The notes under the pieces: model-generated
Told to the model about the DNA's origin: nothing
The model's database searches: none
The model's input: only the letters and a program-made list of their open reading frames with translations
Made by a program: the position numbers and the translations under genes
Shown here: in pieces, positions 30,276 to 38,912 of the stretch
How the letters are laid out: the number at the start of each line of letters is the position of its first letter
Position numbering within the stretch: position 1 is the first letter of the stretch
Assembly: GCA_027619375.1 (NCBI GenBank)
Contig: JAQCFL010000007.1
Location: 1 to 41,238 of the forward strand
Length of the DNA: 41,238 nucleotides
Source: Verrucomicrobiota bacterium
GTDB taxonomy: Bacteria > Verrucomicrobiota > Verrucomicrobiia > Verrucomicrobiales > Akkermansiaceae
Reading direction: 5' to 3'

Positions 30276-31343
30276 ATGAAACCGACGTCGCTTGCCCTCC
30301 TGCTGTTCGGACTATTCCCGGCCATGTCCCTCGCCGAGCCTTCCCCGCCCGCAACGGAAAGCCCGCTGTGGTTGACCTATCCCGGCGGAGAGGGGCCGGG
30401 GAAGGGGAAGCACATCGTCCTGATTACTGCCGATCAGGAATACCGGAGCGAGCAATCCTTGCCGATGCTGGCGGGGATCCTCTCCAAGCATCACGGCTTT
30501 GACTGCACGGTGCTCTTCGGGGTGAACGAGGAGGGATTGGTGGACCCCACCATGCCCGTGTATCCGGAAAAGGGGAAGGAGGCTGAGTTCAAGCACCACA
30601 ACATCCCCGGCCTGGAGCACTCGGAGAAGGCCGACCTCCTCCTCTTCGTGACGCGTCTCCTGACCCTGCCGGATGAGCAGATGCAGCAAATCGTGACCTA
30701 TTTGGACTCCGGCAAGCCGATCATCGGACTGCGCACCGCGAACCACGGATTCCGTGGGGCGCTGCCCTACAAGATCGACGGCAAGCAGGTGAACATCGGG
30801 GAGATTCTCGGCGGGAGTTTCATGGGGCACCATGGGAACTGGCACCGCGACTCAACCCGCGGCGACATCATTCCGGAAATGAAGGACCATCCCGTTTTGA
30901 TCGGGGTGAAGGACCTCTGGGGGCCGTCCGATGTGTACCGCACCTTCAAGGAAGGCACCGGTCTGCCGGAGGGTTGCACCGCGCTGGTGATGGGCCAGCC
31001 ATTGATCGGCCGGGAGCAGGGCGGGGAGACCAACCCCGAAAAGGAACCGTTGCCGGTGGTTTGGTTCAAGGACTGGAAGACGAGCGGGGGGAAGAAAGCC
31101 CGCGTCCTGCAATCCACCATGGGCAGCGCGAAGGATCTGGAGAACCCCGGCCTGCGCCGCCTCATTGTGAATGCCATCTATTGGGGGCTGAACATGGAGG
31201 ACCAGATCAGTGCGGAACGCAGCGTGGACTACACCGGCGAGTACAAACCGCTGGTCAGCGGATTCGATTATGAGAACCTGGGCGTCGTCCCCCGTCCCCC
31301 CGCTGATTTCAGGGGAGCGACGCCAAGCGGGAGCGAGGACTGA
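30276..31343 (+). CDS. exported ThuA-domain protein
   Basis: 355 residues, signal MKPTSLALLLFGLFPAMSLA. The ThuA (trehalose-utilisation-like, glutamine-amidotransferase-like fold) domain shows KHIVLITADQEYRSEQSLPM, KADLLLFVTRLLTLPDEQMQ, LDSGKPIIGLRTANHGF, GEILGGSFMGHHGNWHRDST and KDHPVLIGVKDLWGPSDVY. The cysteine of true amidotransferases is not at the IGLRTANHG turn, as usual for ThuA. These proteins are often linked to keto-disaccharide and other oxidised-sugar breakdown in PVC bacteria. ATG 30276 begins the signal peptide. It is the fifth gene of the plus-strand run and is followed after nine bases by the metallopeptidase gene. Confidence 0.88.
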   Translation: MKPTSLALLLFGLFPAMSLAEPSPPATESPLWLTYPGGEGPGKGKHIVLITADQEYRSEQSLPMLAGILSKHHGFDCTVLFGVNEEGLVDPTMPVYPEKGKEAEFKHHNIPGLEHSEKADLLLFVTRLLTLPDEQMQQIVTYLDSGKPIIGLRTANHGFRGALPYKIDGKQVNIGEILGGSFMGHHGNWHRDSTRGDIIPEMKDHPVLIGVKDLWGPSDVYRTFKEGTGLPEGCTALVMGQPLIGREQGGETNPEKEPLPVVWFKDWKTSGGKKARVLQSTMGSAKDLENPGLRRLIVNAIYWGLNMEDQISAERSVDYTGEYKPLVSGFDYENLGVVPRPPADFRGATPSGSED

Positions 31344-31352
31344 TTTTCAACC

Positions 31353-32126
31353 ATGAGACCAAACCTGATGAGCATCTTGAGACGAATGAATGACTGTTGC
31401 CTTGGGCCCTTGGCCCGCCTTGGCGTGATGAGTGCCGTTCTGGGAGCGGGGCTGCTGGGAATACCGGCCAGGGGTGCCGAGCCTGCCAAGGTCGGATGGA
31501 TTGAACCGGTGGAGCGGAAGATGGAGGGCTGGACGGTGCAGATCGATCCCGCCCTGCTCTCCGGAGAGCACAAGGAGGAGGGCGGACGCGCCCTGGAGAT
31601 GTTGGAAAACCATCTGCAGCGCATTGCCATCCTTGTTCCGGAGAAGCCACTCGAAGGATTGCGGAAGGTGGGAATCTGGATCGAGTGGTCCCACCCGGAG
31701 TTGGGCAACATGCAGTATCATCCGGGCAAGGATTGGCTGGTGGGACGGGGGTATGATCCCCGCTTGGCGAAGATGGTGCACATCACCCAGGCCAGAAACC
31801 TCCTCTCCCGGGACCAGATGCTCAAGCATCCGGCCGTGGTCCTCCACGAGTTGGCCCATGGCTACCACGATCAGATTCTGGGGTTCGAGGATGCCGGCAT
31901 TCTGAAAGCCTACCAGGCCGCCATGAAGGCGGGGATTTATGAGAAGGTGCTTCTCTTCACTGGCGATCAGGTCCGTCACTACGCGGCCACCGATCACAAG
32001 GAATACTTTGCCGAGACCACCGAGGCCTGGTTCTACCGCAATGACTTCTATCCCTTTGTCCGCGCCGAGCTGGAGATTCATGATCCGGCCGGGTATGCCG
32101 AGATGAAGCGGGTGTGGGGGCGGTGA
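31353..32126 (+). CDS. exported zincin-like metallopeptidase (HExxH)
   Basis: 257 residues, with a long amino end and hydrophobic signal (LGVMSAVLGAGLLGIPARGA). The zinc site is HPAVVLHELAHGYHDQ, His165-Glu166-x-x-His169, and the downstream TDHKEYFAETTEAWFYRND gives the third ligand glutamate, typical of gluzincin-like secreted peptidases. The preceding region (VGIWIEWSHPELGNMQYHPG) is a beta domain. Substrate unknown. Internal ATGs (31368) could be the true start. Last gene of the run. After it, 32127-32232 holds nothing I recognise. Confidence 0.8.
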   Translation: MRPNLMSILRRMNDCCLGPLARLGVMSAVLGAGLLGIPARGAEPAKVGWIEPVERKMEGWTVQIDPALLSGEHKEEGGRALEMLENHLQRIAILVPEKPLEGLRKVGIWIEWSHPELGNMQYHPGKDWLVGRGYDPRLAKMVHITQARNLLSRDQMLKHPAVVLHELAHGYHDQILGFEDAGILKAYQAAMKAGIYEKVLLFTGDQVRHYAATDHKEYFAETTEAWFYRNDFYPFVRAELEIHDPAGYAEMKRVWGR

Positions 32127-32232
32127 ATCCAGGGCATCAACGGGGATGAGGTGGGCAAGGAGGGATGGCTGACGCCTTTCGCTGACGGTGATGGATCGCG
32201 GTGCTGAAGGGTGTGGCGCGGGTGGTGTCGCC

Positions 32233-32453
32233 CCGGAGTGCGGAGGCTCGACTCCGTCCGGGAAGGGGGGGGCTTGACCCGTGTGGAGGAGAGGAGTTGG
32301 GCGCAATGATGGAGGTGTGGCGGGGAGGGTGGGGAGTTGATTGGGATGGTTGGGTGGACGTTGCGCCCCCGCGCGGTCAAGCCAGCCGCCGCCGGGCGGA
32401 GTCCCGTCGTCGCCTCCGGCTATGCCGGGGCACGGCAAGCCTCCTCACTCCGG
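32233..32453. repeat. foldback intergenic repeat, copy 2
   Basis: The left end CCGGAGTGCGGAGGCTCGAC matches copies 1 and 3. The right arm contains GCCGCCGGGCGGAGTC but is altered further out: an extra stretch (CGTCGTCGCCTCCGGCTATG) is inserted before the terminal CCTCACTCCGG. The inner CTTGACCCGTGTGGAGGAGA and GCGCCCCCGCG are conserved. The altered arm suggests an ageing or recombined copy. Confidence 0.8.
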
Positions 32454-32553
32454 GGGGCTCGGAGTGCGGGGAGTACTCGCGCCAGCGATTGAGTGGATTG
32501 GGGACGAGGACGGATTGCAAAAATTCTTTCCTGACCCCTTTTCTTACCCGATA

Positions 32554-32844
32554 CTACTGACCACTTCTCTTACTACTGAGAGCCACCAAGCCACTACTCG
32601 ACTGCGCATTAAAAAGATACAATGTCTTACCCCGTAAAATGAGAGCAGTAGATAAATCCGTATCTTTCTCATCAATGGGCTTCTCAAATAGCAAAATGAG
32701 CCCCTTCTTAACATACCAACGGCCATCCTCAACATCTTCCCATGCGCGGCAAGACCATGTCCCGTTCTTTCGGATGACGAATTTCACCTCCTCTTCCTCA
32801 CCATCACTAAGGTAGCTTCCATGCCATTCTCCAAAGTAGGGCAT
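32554..32844 (-). pseudogene. C-terminal part of a lower-GC gene interrupted by an IS remnant
   Basis: 96 open codons from ATG 32844: MPYFGEWHGSYLSDGEEEEV, KFVIRKNGTWSCRAWEDVED, GRWYVKKGLILLFEKPIDEK. The pattern is a small beta protein like lipocalin-type or DUF-type secreted proteins. Its base composition is AT-richer than its neighbours. Directly upstream on the same strand lies transposase sequence and then a signal-peptide frame (33189), so this may be the back part of one split gene. It could also be translated from ATG 32844. Confidence 0.5.
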
Positions 32845-32847
32845 CGG

Positions 32848-33081
32848 CTCTTCTGCCACATCACGCGCAACTGGCAGGGCGTGCCGTTGGAAACCCTTGA
32901 GGTGGTCGTGAACCTGATTGGTTCGACCACAACCGGCGAGGGCCTGGAAGTGCATGCGTGGCTGGACGGAAAAGCATACAAGAAGGGACGCAAAGTTACC
33001 GCAGAACAACTAGGTGAAATATCTATCAAGCGTAACAAATTTCATGGAGAATGGAATTACGAGATCCACCCGAACGTATGA
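32848..33081 (+). mobile_element. ISAzo13-type transposase C-terminal remnant
   Basis: The frame reads LFCHITRNWQGVPLETLEVV, VNLIGSTTTGEGLEVHAWLD, KVTAEQLGEISIKRNKFHGE, WNYEIHPN. This matches the last ~75 residues of ISAzo13-family transposases (NWRG-PL...E--VNLI--TTT-TGL-VHAELD...FHG-WNY---P). The amino three quarters are missing and no terminal inverted repeats are obvious, so it is a dead fragment. Confidence 0.72.
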
Positions 33082-33189
33082 GTGAATTCGGTAGTTTATT
33101 GTTTTGCAGGACCTAAGCAAAGCCTCTTTATCGTCGGCGTAAAGCAACGGAACGAAAAATATAACTGTAAACGTAATTAACTTTTTCAC
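33082..33189 (-). pseudogene. signal-peptide start of a secreted gene, truncated by the IS remnant
   Basis: From GTG 33189 on the minus strand: MKKLITFTVIFFVPLLYADD then KEALLRS, a textbook Sec signal with cleavage near YA-DD, followed by drift into sequence antisense to the transposase remnant and a stop at 33010. It is AT-rich like 32554-32844. It lies just past the Rhs tip, where immunity genes are usually found. Confidence 0.42.
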
Positions 33190-33220
33190 AATTTAAGGAT
33201 TAAACTGCTAGCTTATTTGT

Positions 33221-33900
33221 TTAACTCCGAGACCGCTTCTCGTCTGAGTTCACATCCATATCGTTCATCATTTCGTCAATCATATTACACGCTGCGCTTT
33301 GATCCCAAAGCCCTTTCCAATCGGCGTTCATCTGGCCGTGAATCCACTCTAACCACGCATTGCCGCACTCATTTTTGGATTCCAGTCCGTGCCACGATAG
33401 CTGGCATTTTTTTCGTCCATGATAGTCATAACCTGTGACCCCGTCATTCCCCACGAACCCGGACAAGTTCAGCCCGCCCCCTTCTCTAATCGGATCCCTC
33501 GACGCCCAGCTCCCCGTTACAGGATCATAGTAACTGTACCCGTAAAAGAACAGACCCGATGCTGTTTTCGTAGGGGCAGGATCGATTTCCCGGCGTGGTT
33601 GTGGGGCTTGGAGGCAATTTGCCGGGTGCAATTTGTTAGGCTCCGCAAAAAATCCCCAGACGCGGTTTTTCGCGGTGGGGTGTACTTTTTCCTGGCGCGG
33701 ATATGTGGTGGTGTAGCCTATTGGATCAGTGTCAAGCGTAGCGGCTTTGGGCAGCTGAAGGAAGGATGCTTTTCGCCTGTAACTCAGGTGTTTTCCGGAC
33801 CTTTGGCGGCCGGGTGGGTGCGCTCGAGGCTTCCCGCTCGCAGGCCTCCTTGAAATGGGTGGCGACGACTGTTGTTTTGGGTCGGTTGGGGGTGCAGAGG
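33221..33900 (-). pseudogene. 3' tip of an Rhs-repeat gene with variable C-terminus
   Basis: TASGLFFYGYSYYDPVTGSW followed by ASRDPIREGGGLNLSGFVGN DGVTGYDYHG is the Rhs-associated core end. After it come 64 divergent residues (KKCQLSWHGLESKNECGNAW ... MNDMDVNSDEKRSRS), the position of the polymorphic toxin domain. Upstream, RVWGFFAEPNKLHPANCLQA resembles the linker seen in verrucomicrobial Rhs genes, but no YD repeats and no proper start are present. The exact 5' limit is approximate. I cannot assign the tip to a toxin family. Confidence 0.6.
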
Positions 33901-33926
33901 CGTTTGCGACGGGGGCAACCTGGGCT

Positions 33927-34196
33927 TCAGTAGACGTCACCGCGAGGGCCGATCTGGAGAACCTCGAGGCATTCGTCGCCCTCGTCCATGAGGAGGTGAA
34001 AAATCGCCCGGTAACGACCGACGCGAAGGCGTAGACATCCACTCCATTCTCCTCCCAGTGCCTTCACGTTGGCATGGCTCAGCGGGTCCTCCAAGGCGGC
34101 GATACCACCGACCGCCGCCTTGACCTGCGCTTTGCGATCGGCGGGCATGCGGCGCAAGTAGCGCACGGCGTGGCGGTGATAGAAAACCGGTCTCAT
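33927..34196 (-). CDS. type II toxin, RelE family
   Basis: 89 residues: FYHRHAVRYLRRMPADRKAQ, VKAAVGGIAALEDPLSHANV, KALGGEWSGCLRLRVGRYRA and IFHLLMDEGDECLEVLQIGP. The L-x-R-x-P-x-x-(R/K)-x-x-(I/V) helix and WSGCLRLRVGRYRAIF strand match RelE-type mRNA interferases. ATG 34196 overlaps the antitoxin stop (ATGA). It lies downstream of the antitoxin on the minus strand and partly overlaps nothing else real. Probably active on translating mRNA. Confidence 0.86.
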   Translation of the reverse strand: MRPVFYHRHAVRYLRRMPADRKAQVKAAVGGIAALEDPLSHANVKALGGEWSGCLRLRVGRYRAIFHLLMDEGDECLEVLQIGPRGDVY

Positions 34197-34417
34197 GCCT
34201 CCTCGGCTGGAACGAAGGCGTCGTGGTTGCGTGCCTTTGAATCGGCCAGGGCGTCGCGAAGTTCGCTCTGCTCGTCCTCATCGAGATCAAGTCCGTAGGT
34301 TTCGGTAAGCTCGACAAACTGTGCGTAAGGAATGAGCACCTCGCTGGGATTGCCTTCCTCGTCGAGGACGATCTTTTTGGTGATGGTCACGACGGCAGGA
34401 TAACTCGGTCCGATCAT
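34193..34417 (-). CDS. antitoxin of the RelE-type toxin
   Basis: About 74 residues from ATG 34417 (GTG 34390 possible): VVTITKKIVLDEEGNPSEVL, IPYAQFVELTETYGLDLDED, EQSELRDALADSKARNHDAF. A short beta-strand start followed by acidic helices is usual for antitoxins paired with RelE; the KIVLDEEGNPSEVLIPY stretch is seen in this antitoxin type in many high-GC bacteria. The stop overlaps the toxin start. Foldback repeat copy 3 begins 76 bases upstream. Confidence 0.78.
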   Translation of the reverse strand: MIGPSYPAVVTITKKIVLDEEGNPSEVLIPYAQFVELTETYGLDLDEDEQSELRDALADSKARNHDAFVPAEEA

Positions 34418-34493
34418 ATTGCGAGTCGGGGTTTTCGAGGTTCTCCTCGGGCTGGGACTCTGCTGACCCCTATCTTCGCTCATGATCGTCGCC

Positions 34494-34700
34494 CCGGAGT
34501 GCGGAGGCTGGACTCCTCCCGGGAAGGGCGGGGCTTGACCCGTGTGGAGGAGAGGAGCTGGGTGCGGTGATGGAGGTGTGGCTGGGAGGGTGGGGTGTGG
34601 CTGGAAGGGTGGAGAGGTGACTGGGATGGGCGAGTGGACGTTGCGCCCCCGCGCTGTCAAGCCAGCTGCCGCCGGGCGGTGTCGAGCCACCGCACTCCGG
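34494..34700. repeat. foldback intergenic repeat, copy 3
   Basis: Left end CCGGAGTGCGGAGGCTGGAC, right end CGAGCCACCGCACTCCGG. Inner CTTGACCCGTGTGGAGGAGA and TGCGCCCCCGCGCTGTCAAG are shared with copies 1 and 2. Its centre carries degenerate GGAGGTGTGGCTGGGAGGGT tandem units, which continue beyond the right end to about 34760. Confidence 0.8.
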
Positions 34701-34812
34701 GGGCTCGATGATGGGGTGGGGCTGTGAGGGTGGAGGTGTGGCTGGGAGGGTGGGGAGGTGGTTCGTCCAGTTGGTGTCCTGGCTGTCTTCGGGCGGACCT
34801 TGGATTGCTTTA

Positions 34813-34896
34813 TTTGTCGAAAATAACAGAAACCGTGGTCCGTTTTGGCACGTAGCCTGCCCGGCAGAACGCACCACTGCCCCGAATTTCGACAAA
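34813..34896 (+). promoter_or_regulatory. paired 10-bp inverted repeat in the promoter region of the DUF1552 gene
   Basis: TTTGTCGAAA at 34813-34822 and its exact reverse complement TTTCGACAAA at 34887-34896 bracket 64 bases directly before ATG 34901. The spacing puts one site at a plausible promoter position and the other over the ribosome binding region, as for an operator pair. Confidence 0.45.
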
Positions 34897-34900
34897 CAGC

Positions 34901-36325
34901 ATGAATACCCGCCGCGACTTTCTCCGCAACGCCTTCGTCACGATGGGAGGGCTTTCCCTGCCCGGGACCATCCCGATGCTCTCCGCCGGGCAGGCGGCTG
35001 GCAGCCCGCTGGGCGGTCCGGCTGGCAAGGCCCCGATGCGTTTCATTTTCATGCACCGGGGCAACGGCTTGTTCCCCAAGGTCATGGTGCCGCCCTCCTT
35101 TGGGCCGAAGGAGATGGAGTTGGAGAGCCGCAACGATGCCTATGTGGTGGACCTCGACGGCCATGAACTTCCGGAGTGGATGAGCCCGCTGGCGGCGCAC
35201 AAGGAGAACCTGACCATTCTGCAGGGGCTTTCCGGAAAGATGTGCACCACCGGGCACCACTCGTGGTGCTCCTCGCTCGGGGTGTTCAAGGCGAATGAAC
35301 GGCCCGGCTCGATCAAGTGGGCCACCGTCGATTTCGAGCTGGCGAAGCTCTTTCCCTCCCCGATGGAGCACATCGAGCTGGCCTGTTTCCCGACCGGTGG
35401 CGGCAACGCCCGTGGCAGTCTGGACGGCATTGCCAAGGGCTTCTCGGCCCGTGGCCCGCAGCAGGCCAACTACGCCTTCGGTTCGCCCAAGACGGCGGTG
35501 GACGAGATCTTCAAGTCGGTTTCGGCCAGCAAGGACGGCCAGGTCCGCTACCAACTCGAGCGCAAGGTGCTGGAGTTCGCGGCCGGACACCATGCGGAGA
35601 TCGCAAGTCAGCTGGACGGCATCGAACGCCAGAAGGTCGGCAACTACGCCGGATCGATCGAGGACATCCGGGAGCGTAATCGGAAGATCGACCTGATGGC
35701 CGATGCGGTCCGTCGTCATGCGCCGAAACTCGACGCCAAATACCTCGCCGAGGACCTCACCACGCTGGACCGGCAGGTCGGCCACGCCGAGGTGCTGCTC
35801 TCCTCGCTGATCGCGGGACTGACCAATGTGGTGGCCTTCACGGTGGACGAGCTCGGTCACGAATACACCGGCATCCCGGGTCTCGAAGGGGAGAAGGTGA
35901 ACATGCACGATGTGGGTCACGGCAAGGTCATTGGCGGCGTCGAGGCGCCCGAAATCAGGAAGCGCAGCGAGCACCATCACATGGAACTCGTGAACAGGAT
36001 CGTCACCCGCCTGAAGAGCGTGCCCGAGGACGGGGGCACCATGTTCGACAACACCATGGTCTTCTATTTCCCCGACTCGGGGGAAACCCACCACAGCCAG
36101 GGCACGGAGTATCCGTTCGTGGTCATGGCGGGGAACAATGCGCGCCTCAACCTCGGCCGTCGTTACATCCGCCTGCCTTACTGGGGCCGGGAGGGTCACA
36201 AGACGCTCGGCAACTTTTACACCACCCTGCTCAACACCTTCGGGAATCCGATCAAGCACTACGGCGTGCTCGACCCGGCTCTCGTCGGGGACCAGACCGG
36301 ACCGATCGCCCAGCTGATGGCCTGA
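34901..36325 (+). CDS. DUF1552 family exported protein
   Basis: 474 residues. A twin-arginine-like start (NTRRDFLRNAFVTMGGLSLP, Arg4-Arg5) suggests Tat export. Family landmarks: MRFIFMHRGNGLFPKVMVPP, MSPLAAHKENLTILQGLSGK, TTGHHSWCSSLGVFKA, YAFGSPKTAVDEIFKSVS and the C-terminal MFDNTMVFYFPDSGETHHSQ and FPFV/MAGNNARLNLGRRY region. DUF1552 resembles the sulfatase-like DUF1501 fold and occurs in PVC genomes next to DUF1592 cytochromes, as here (17-bp gap). No reaction is established. It starts the two-gene unit. Confidence 0.9.
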   Translation: MNTRRDFLRNAFVTMGGLSLPGTIPMLSAGQAAGSPLGGPAGKAPMRFIFMHRGNGLFPKVMVPPSFGPKEMELESRNDAYVVDLDGHELPEWMSPLAAHKENLTILQGLSGKMCTTGHHSWCSSLGVFKANERPGSIKWATVDFELAKLFPSPMEHIELACFPTGGGNARGSLDGIAKGFSARGPQQANYAFGSPKTAVDEIFKSVSASKDGQVRYQLERKVLEFAAGHHAEIASQLDGIERQKVGNYAGSIEDIRERNRKIDLMADAVRRHAPKLDAKYLAEDLTTLDRQVGHAEVLLSSLIAGLTNVVAFTVDELGHEYTGIPGLEGEKVNMHDVGHGKVIGGVEAPEIRKRSEHHHMELVNRIVTRLKSVPEDGGTMFDNTMVFYFPDSGETHHSQGTEYPFVVMAGNNARLNLGRRYIRLPYWGREGHKTLGNFYTTLLNTFGNPIKHYGVLDPALVGDQTGPIAQLMA

Positions 36326-36342
36326 GCCCCTTGTTCGTGACG

Positions 36343-38907
36343 ATGAAAACGAGGGGATTCCGCGGCCACCTGCCTTTGCTTCTGGTATCCGCCGGACTTG
36401 CGGGGGCGCTGCCGACAGCGGCGGTCGCTGCGGTCGGTGAGGAGCTCGACGGGAAGTTCGTCCTGCCGGCGGCCGTGGAGGACATTTTGGTGGACCGCTG
36501 TCAGGACTGTCACGAGGACGGCACGGAGAAAGGCGACATCCGCCTCGATCATTTGTCCGCCCTCCCCCTCGACGCCCGGCTCGACCTGCTCAACAAGATG
36601 CAGGAGCAGGTTTATCTGGAGCAGATGCCTCCGCCGAAGAAGAACCAGCCCTCCGCAGAGGAGCGCCGGCAGCTGGTGGCGTGGCTGTCCAAGGAACTTC
36701 ACTCCCACAAGGCCTCGACCCTGGAGGAAAAGCTTCGCTATCCGGCCTACGGGAACGCGGTCAGCCACGAGAAGCTCTTCAGTGGCGAGATCAAGGCGGC
36801 GGCCTACACCCCGGCCCGTCGTTGGCTGGTCAGCCCGCAGATTTTCGAACAGCGGGTGCTGGAGATCTTCGAGGCGCAGGACAACAGGAAGCCGGGCCAC
36901 CTCTACGGAGTCTCCAATCCCTTCCTGCTGCCGGATGCCTCGGGCGTCCGCTACTATGACAACGGCGTTCTCGATGGCGGCCACCTTCTGGTGATGCTGA
37001 CCAACGCCGATTGGATCTCCAAGAAGCAGATCCGCCCGGCGCAGGTGAAGAGCGGCGAAATCGGTGCGGATGAATACCCGGATCCGAAGGACCGATGGTC
37101 TCCAGGCAAGGCCCCGGAGGAATTCGAGGCGATCATCCTTCGCGAGCCACCTCCGACCCGGGAGCAGGTGGCTGCGGCGATCCGCAAGCAGTTTCAGCTC
37201 GTCCTCCGACGGGATCCCTCCGAGGCGGAGTTGACCAATTATCTGGAGCTCACGGGAGCCGCCATTCAGCTCGCCGGCAACACCGAAGGGCTCCGCCAGA
37301 TGTTGCTCGCGGTGCTCTTGGAATCGGAGTTCCTCTACCGGCTTGAGTTTGGTGCGGGCGAAGCGGATGGGGATGGGCGCAGGATGCTGTCGCCCCGCGA
37401 GGCCACCTATGCGATCTCCTACGCGCTGGGGGACCGCGGTCCGGACCCCAAGCTGCTGGAGGCGGCCGAGCAGGGACACCTGGCCTCCCGGGCGGACTAC
37501 AAGCGGGAGGTGGAGCGACTGCTGGCCGACCAGAACTACTACCGCGGCCAGATCGATCCGGGTCTGAACGGGAAGAACATGACGGCCTATGCGACCTCCC
37601 ATCCCCGGATCGTGCGGTTCTTCCGCGAATTTTTCGGATACCCGATGGCAGTCAAGGTCTTCAAGGATGTGGAGCGCGGCGGCGGCGCCTATTCGAATCC
37701 GGAACGGGGGAGCCTCGGGGCGCCGGGCTTCCTGGTCAACGAGGCGGATCGCTTGGTGGATTTGTGCCTGCGCGAGGACCGGAATGTGTTCGAGAAGCTG
37801 CTGACCACCGATGAGTATTTCGTTTACCACAACAGGGACAACGAAGCGGGTCGTCAGATCATTGAGGAATGGCGGGAGGTCTATGAGAAGCTCAAGGACA
37901 CCGACTGGAAGACTGATCCGGAGGGGGTCTATGCCGCGAACGAGGAGTTTTTGTCGGCCCGGAAGTCGGTGAATATTCCGGAGGGAAAATTCGTGCGACG
38001 CGAGTTCCTGCGGCACATGTATTTCTTTGAAGATTCGTTTGGGAAGGGGCGCACCCCCTTCACGACCATTTCCACCGCGCATGGATATGCCTACAATCAT
38101 TCGCCACTCTACAGTCTGCCGCCCTCACCGCTCCGTGGCCGCTACGGGGGAGTTGAGAATCCGCGGTTCAAGGGATTGGACGACATGGAGCTCTGGGACT
38201 ATCCGGTGGAGCAGCCGTTCAAGGTTGAGCATCGGAAGGGGATCCTCACCCACCCCGCCTGGCTGATCGCCCACTCGCACAACACCCACAACGATCCCGT
38301 CGCGCGTGGCAAGTGGGTCCGGGAGAAGCTGCTCGCCGACCGGGTGCCGGACGTGCCGATCACCGTGGACGCGCAGTTTCCCGAAGACCACCACAAGACG
38401 CTGCGCACGCGGCTCGAAATGGTCACCTTGGAGCCGGAGTGTTGGAAGTGCCACCAGGACATGAACCCGCTCGGCCTGCCCTTCGAGATCTACGACGACT
38501 TCGGCCGCTACCGGGTGGAGGAGCTGCTCGAGCACCCCGAAAATTTGATCGGCAAAGCCGGGGACACCCCGCTCTATAAAACGCTGCCGATCGACCCGAG
38601 GGGGGAGCTGGACGGGACCCGGGACCCGCAATTGGACGGCGAGGTGAGCGATGCGCTCGACCTGATTGACCGGCTTGCGAAGTCGGAGCGGGCGCGTCAG
38701 TCGATCATTCGGCATGCCTTCCGCTTCTTCATGGGACGCAACGAAATGCTCTCCGATTCGCAGACGCTCATCGACGCGGACCGGGCCTACCTCGAGAGCG
38801 GTGGCAGCTTCAAGGCGGTCATTGTCTCGCTGCTCAGCTCCGATTCCTTCCTGTTCCGCAAGAGGGGGGTGGAATCGGGTGTGTTGGGGAAGGTTGAGGG
38901 GAGTTGA
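36343..38907 (+). CDS. DUF1592/DUF1588/DUF1585 planctomycete-type cytochrome protein
   Basis: 854 residues, Sec signal (LPLLLVSAGLAGALPTAAVA). A heme site, CQDCH at 53-57, lies in the amino planctomycete cytochrome domain. YPAYGNAVSHEKLFSGE, FEQRVLEIFEAQ, MLLAVLLESEFLYRLEFGAG and RIVRFFREFFGYPMAVKVFK follow the DUF1587/1595/1592 order, then DUF1588 with CWKCHQDMNPLGLPFEIYDD (second CxxCH at 700-704) and DUF1585 (SIIRHAFRFFMGRNEMLSDS). Located outside the cytoplasm, probably redox-linked. ATG 36343 is chosen at the signal peptide; TTG 36331 adds four residues. Confidence 0.93.
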   Translation: MKTRGFRGHLPLLLVSAGLAGALPTAAVAAVGEELDGKFVLPAAVEDILVDRCQDCHEDGTEKGDIRLDHLSALPLDARLDLLNKMQEQVYLEQMPPPKKNQPSAEERRQLVAWLSKELHSHKASTLEEKLRYPAYGNAVSHEKLFSGEIKAAAYTPARRWLVSPQIFEQRVLEIFEAQDNRKPGHLYGVSNPFLLPDASGVRYYDNGVLDGGHLLVMLTNADWISKKQIRPAQVKSGEIGADEYPDPKDRWSPGKAPEEFEAIILREPPPTREQVAAAIRKQFQLVLRRDPSEAELTNYLELTGAAIQLAGNTEGLRQMLLAVLLESEFLYRLEFGAGEADGDGRRMLSPREATYAISYALGDRGPDPKLLEAAEQGHLASRADYKREVERLLADQNYYRGQIDPGLNGKNMTAYATSHPRIVRFFREFFGYPMAVKVFKDVERGGGAYSNPERGSLGAPGFLVNEADRLVDLCLREDRNVFEKLLTTDEYFVYHNRDNEAGRQIIEEWREVYEKLKDTDWKTDPEGVYAANEEFLSARKSVNIPEGKFVRREFLRHMYFFEDSFGKGRTPFTTISTAHGYAYNHSPLYSLPPSPLRGRYGGVENPRFKGLDDMELWDYPVEQPFKVEHRKGILTHPAWLIAHSHNTHNDPVARGKWVREKLLADRVPDVPITVDAQFPEDHHKTLRTRLEMVTLEPECWKCHQDMNPLGLPFEIYDDFGRYRVEELLEHPENLIGKAGDTPLYKTLPIDPRGELDGTRDPQLDGEVSDALDLIDRLAKSERARQSIIRHAFRFFMGRNEMLSDSQTLIDADRAYLESGGSFKAVIVSLLSSDSFLFRKRGVESGVLGKVEGS

Positions 38908-38912
38908 GGGGG

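Noticed and set aside
32821-33081. Stand-alone 86-residue protein from ATG 32821
   Set aside because: Only the part from about 32848 matches, and it is the tail of a transposase; the first nine codons belong to the antisense gene.
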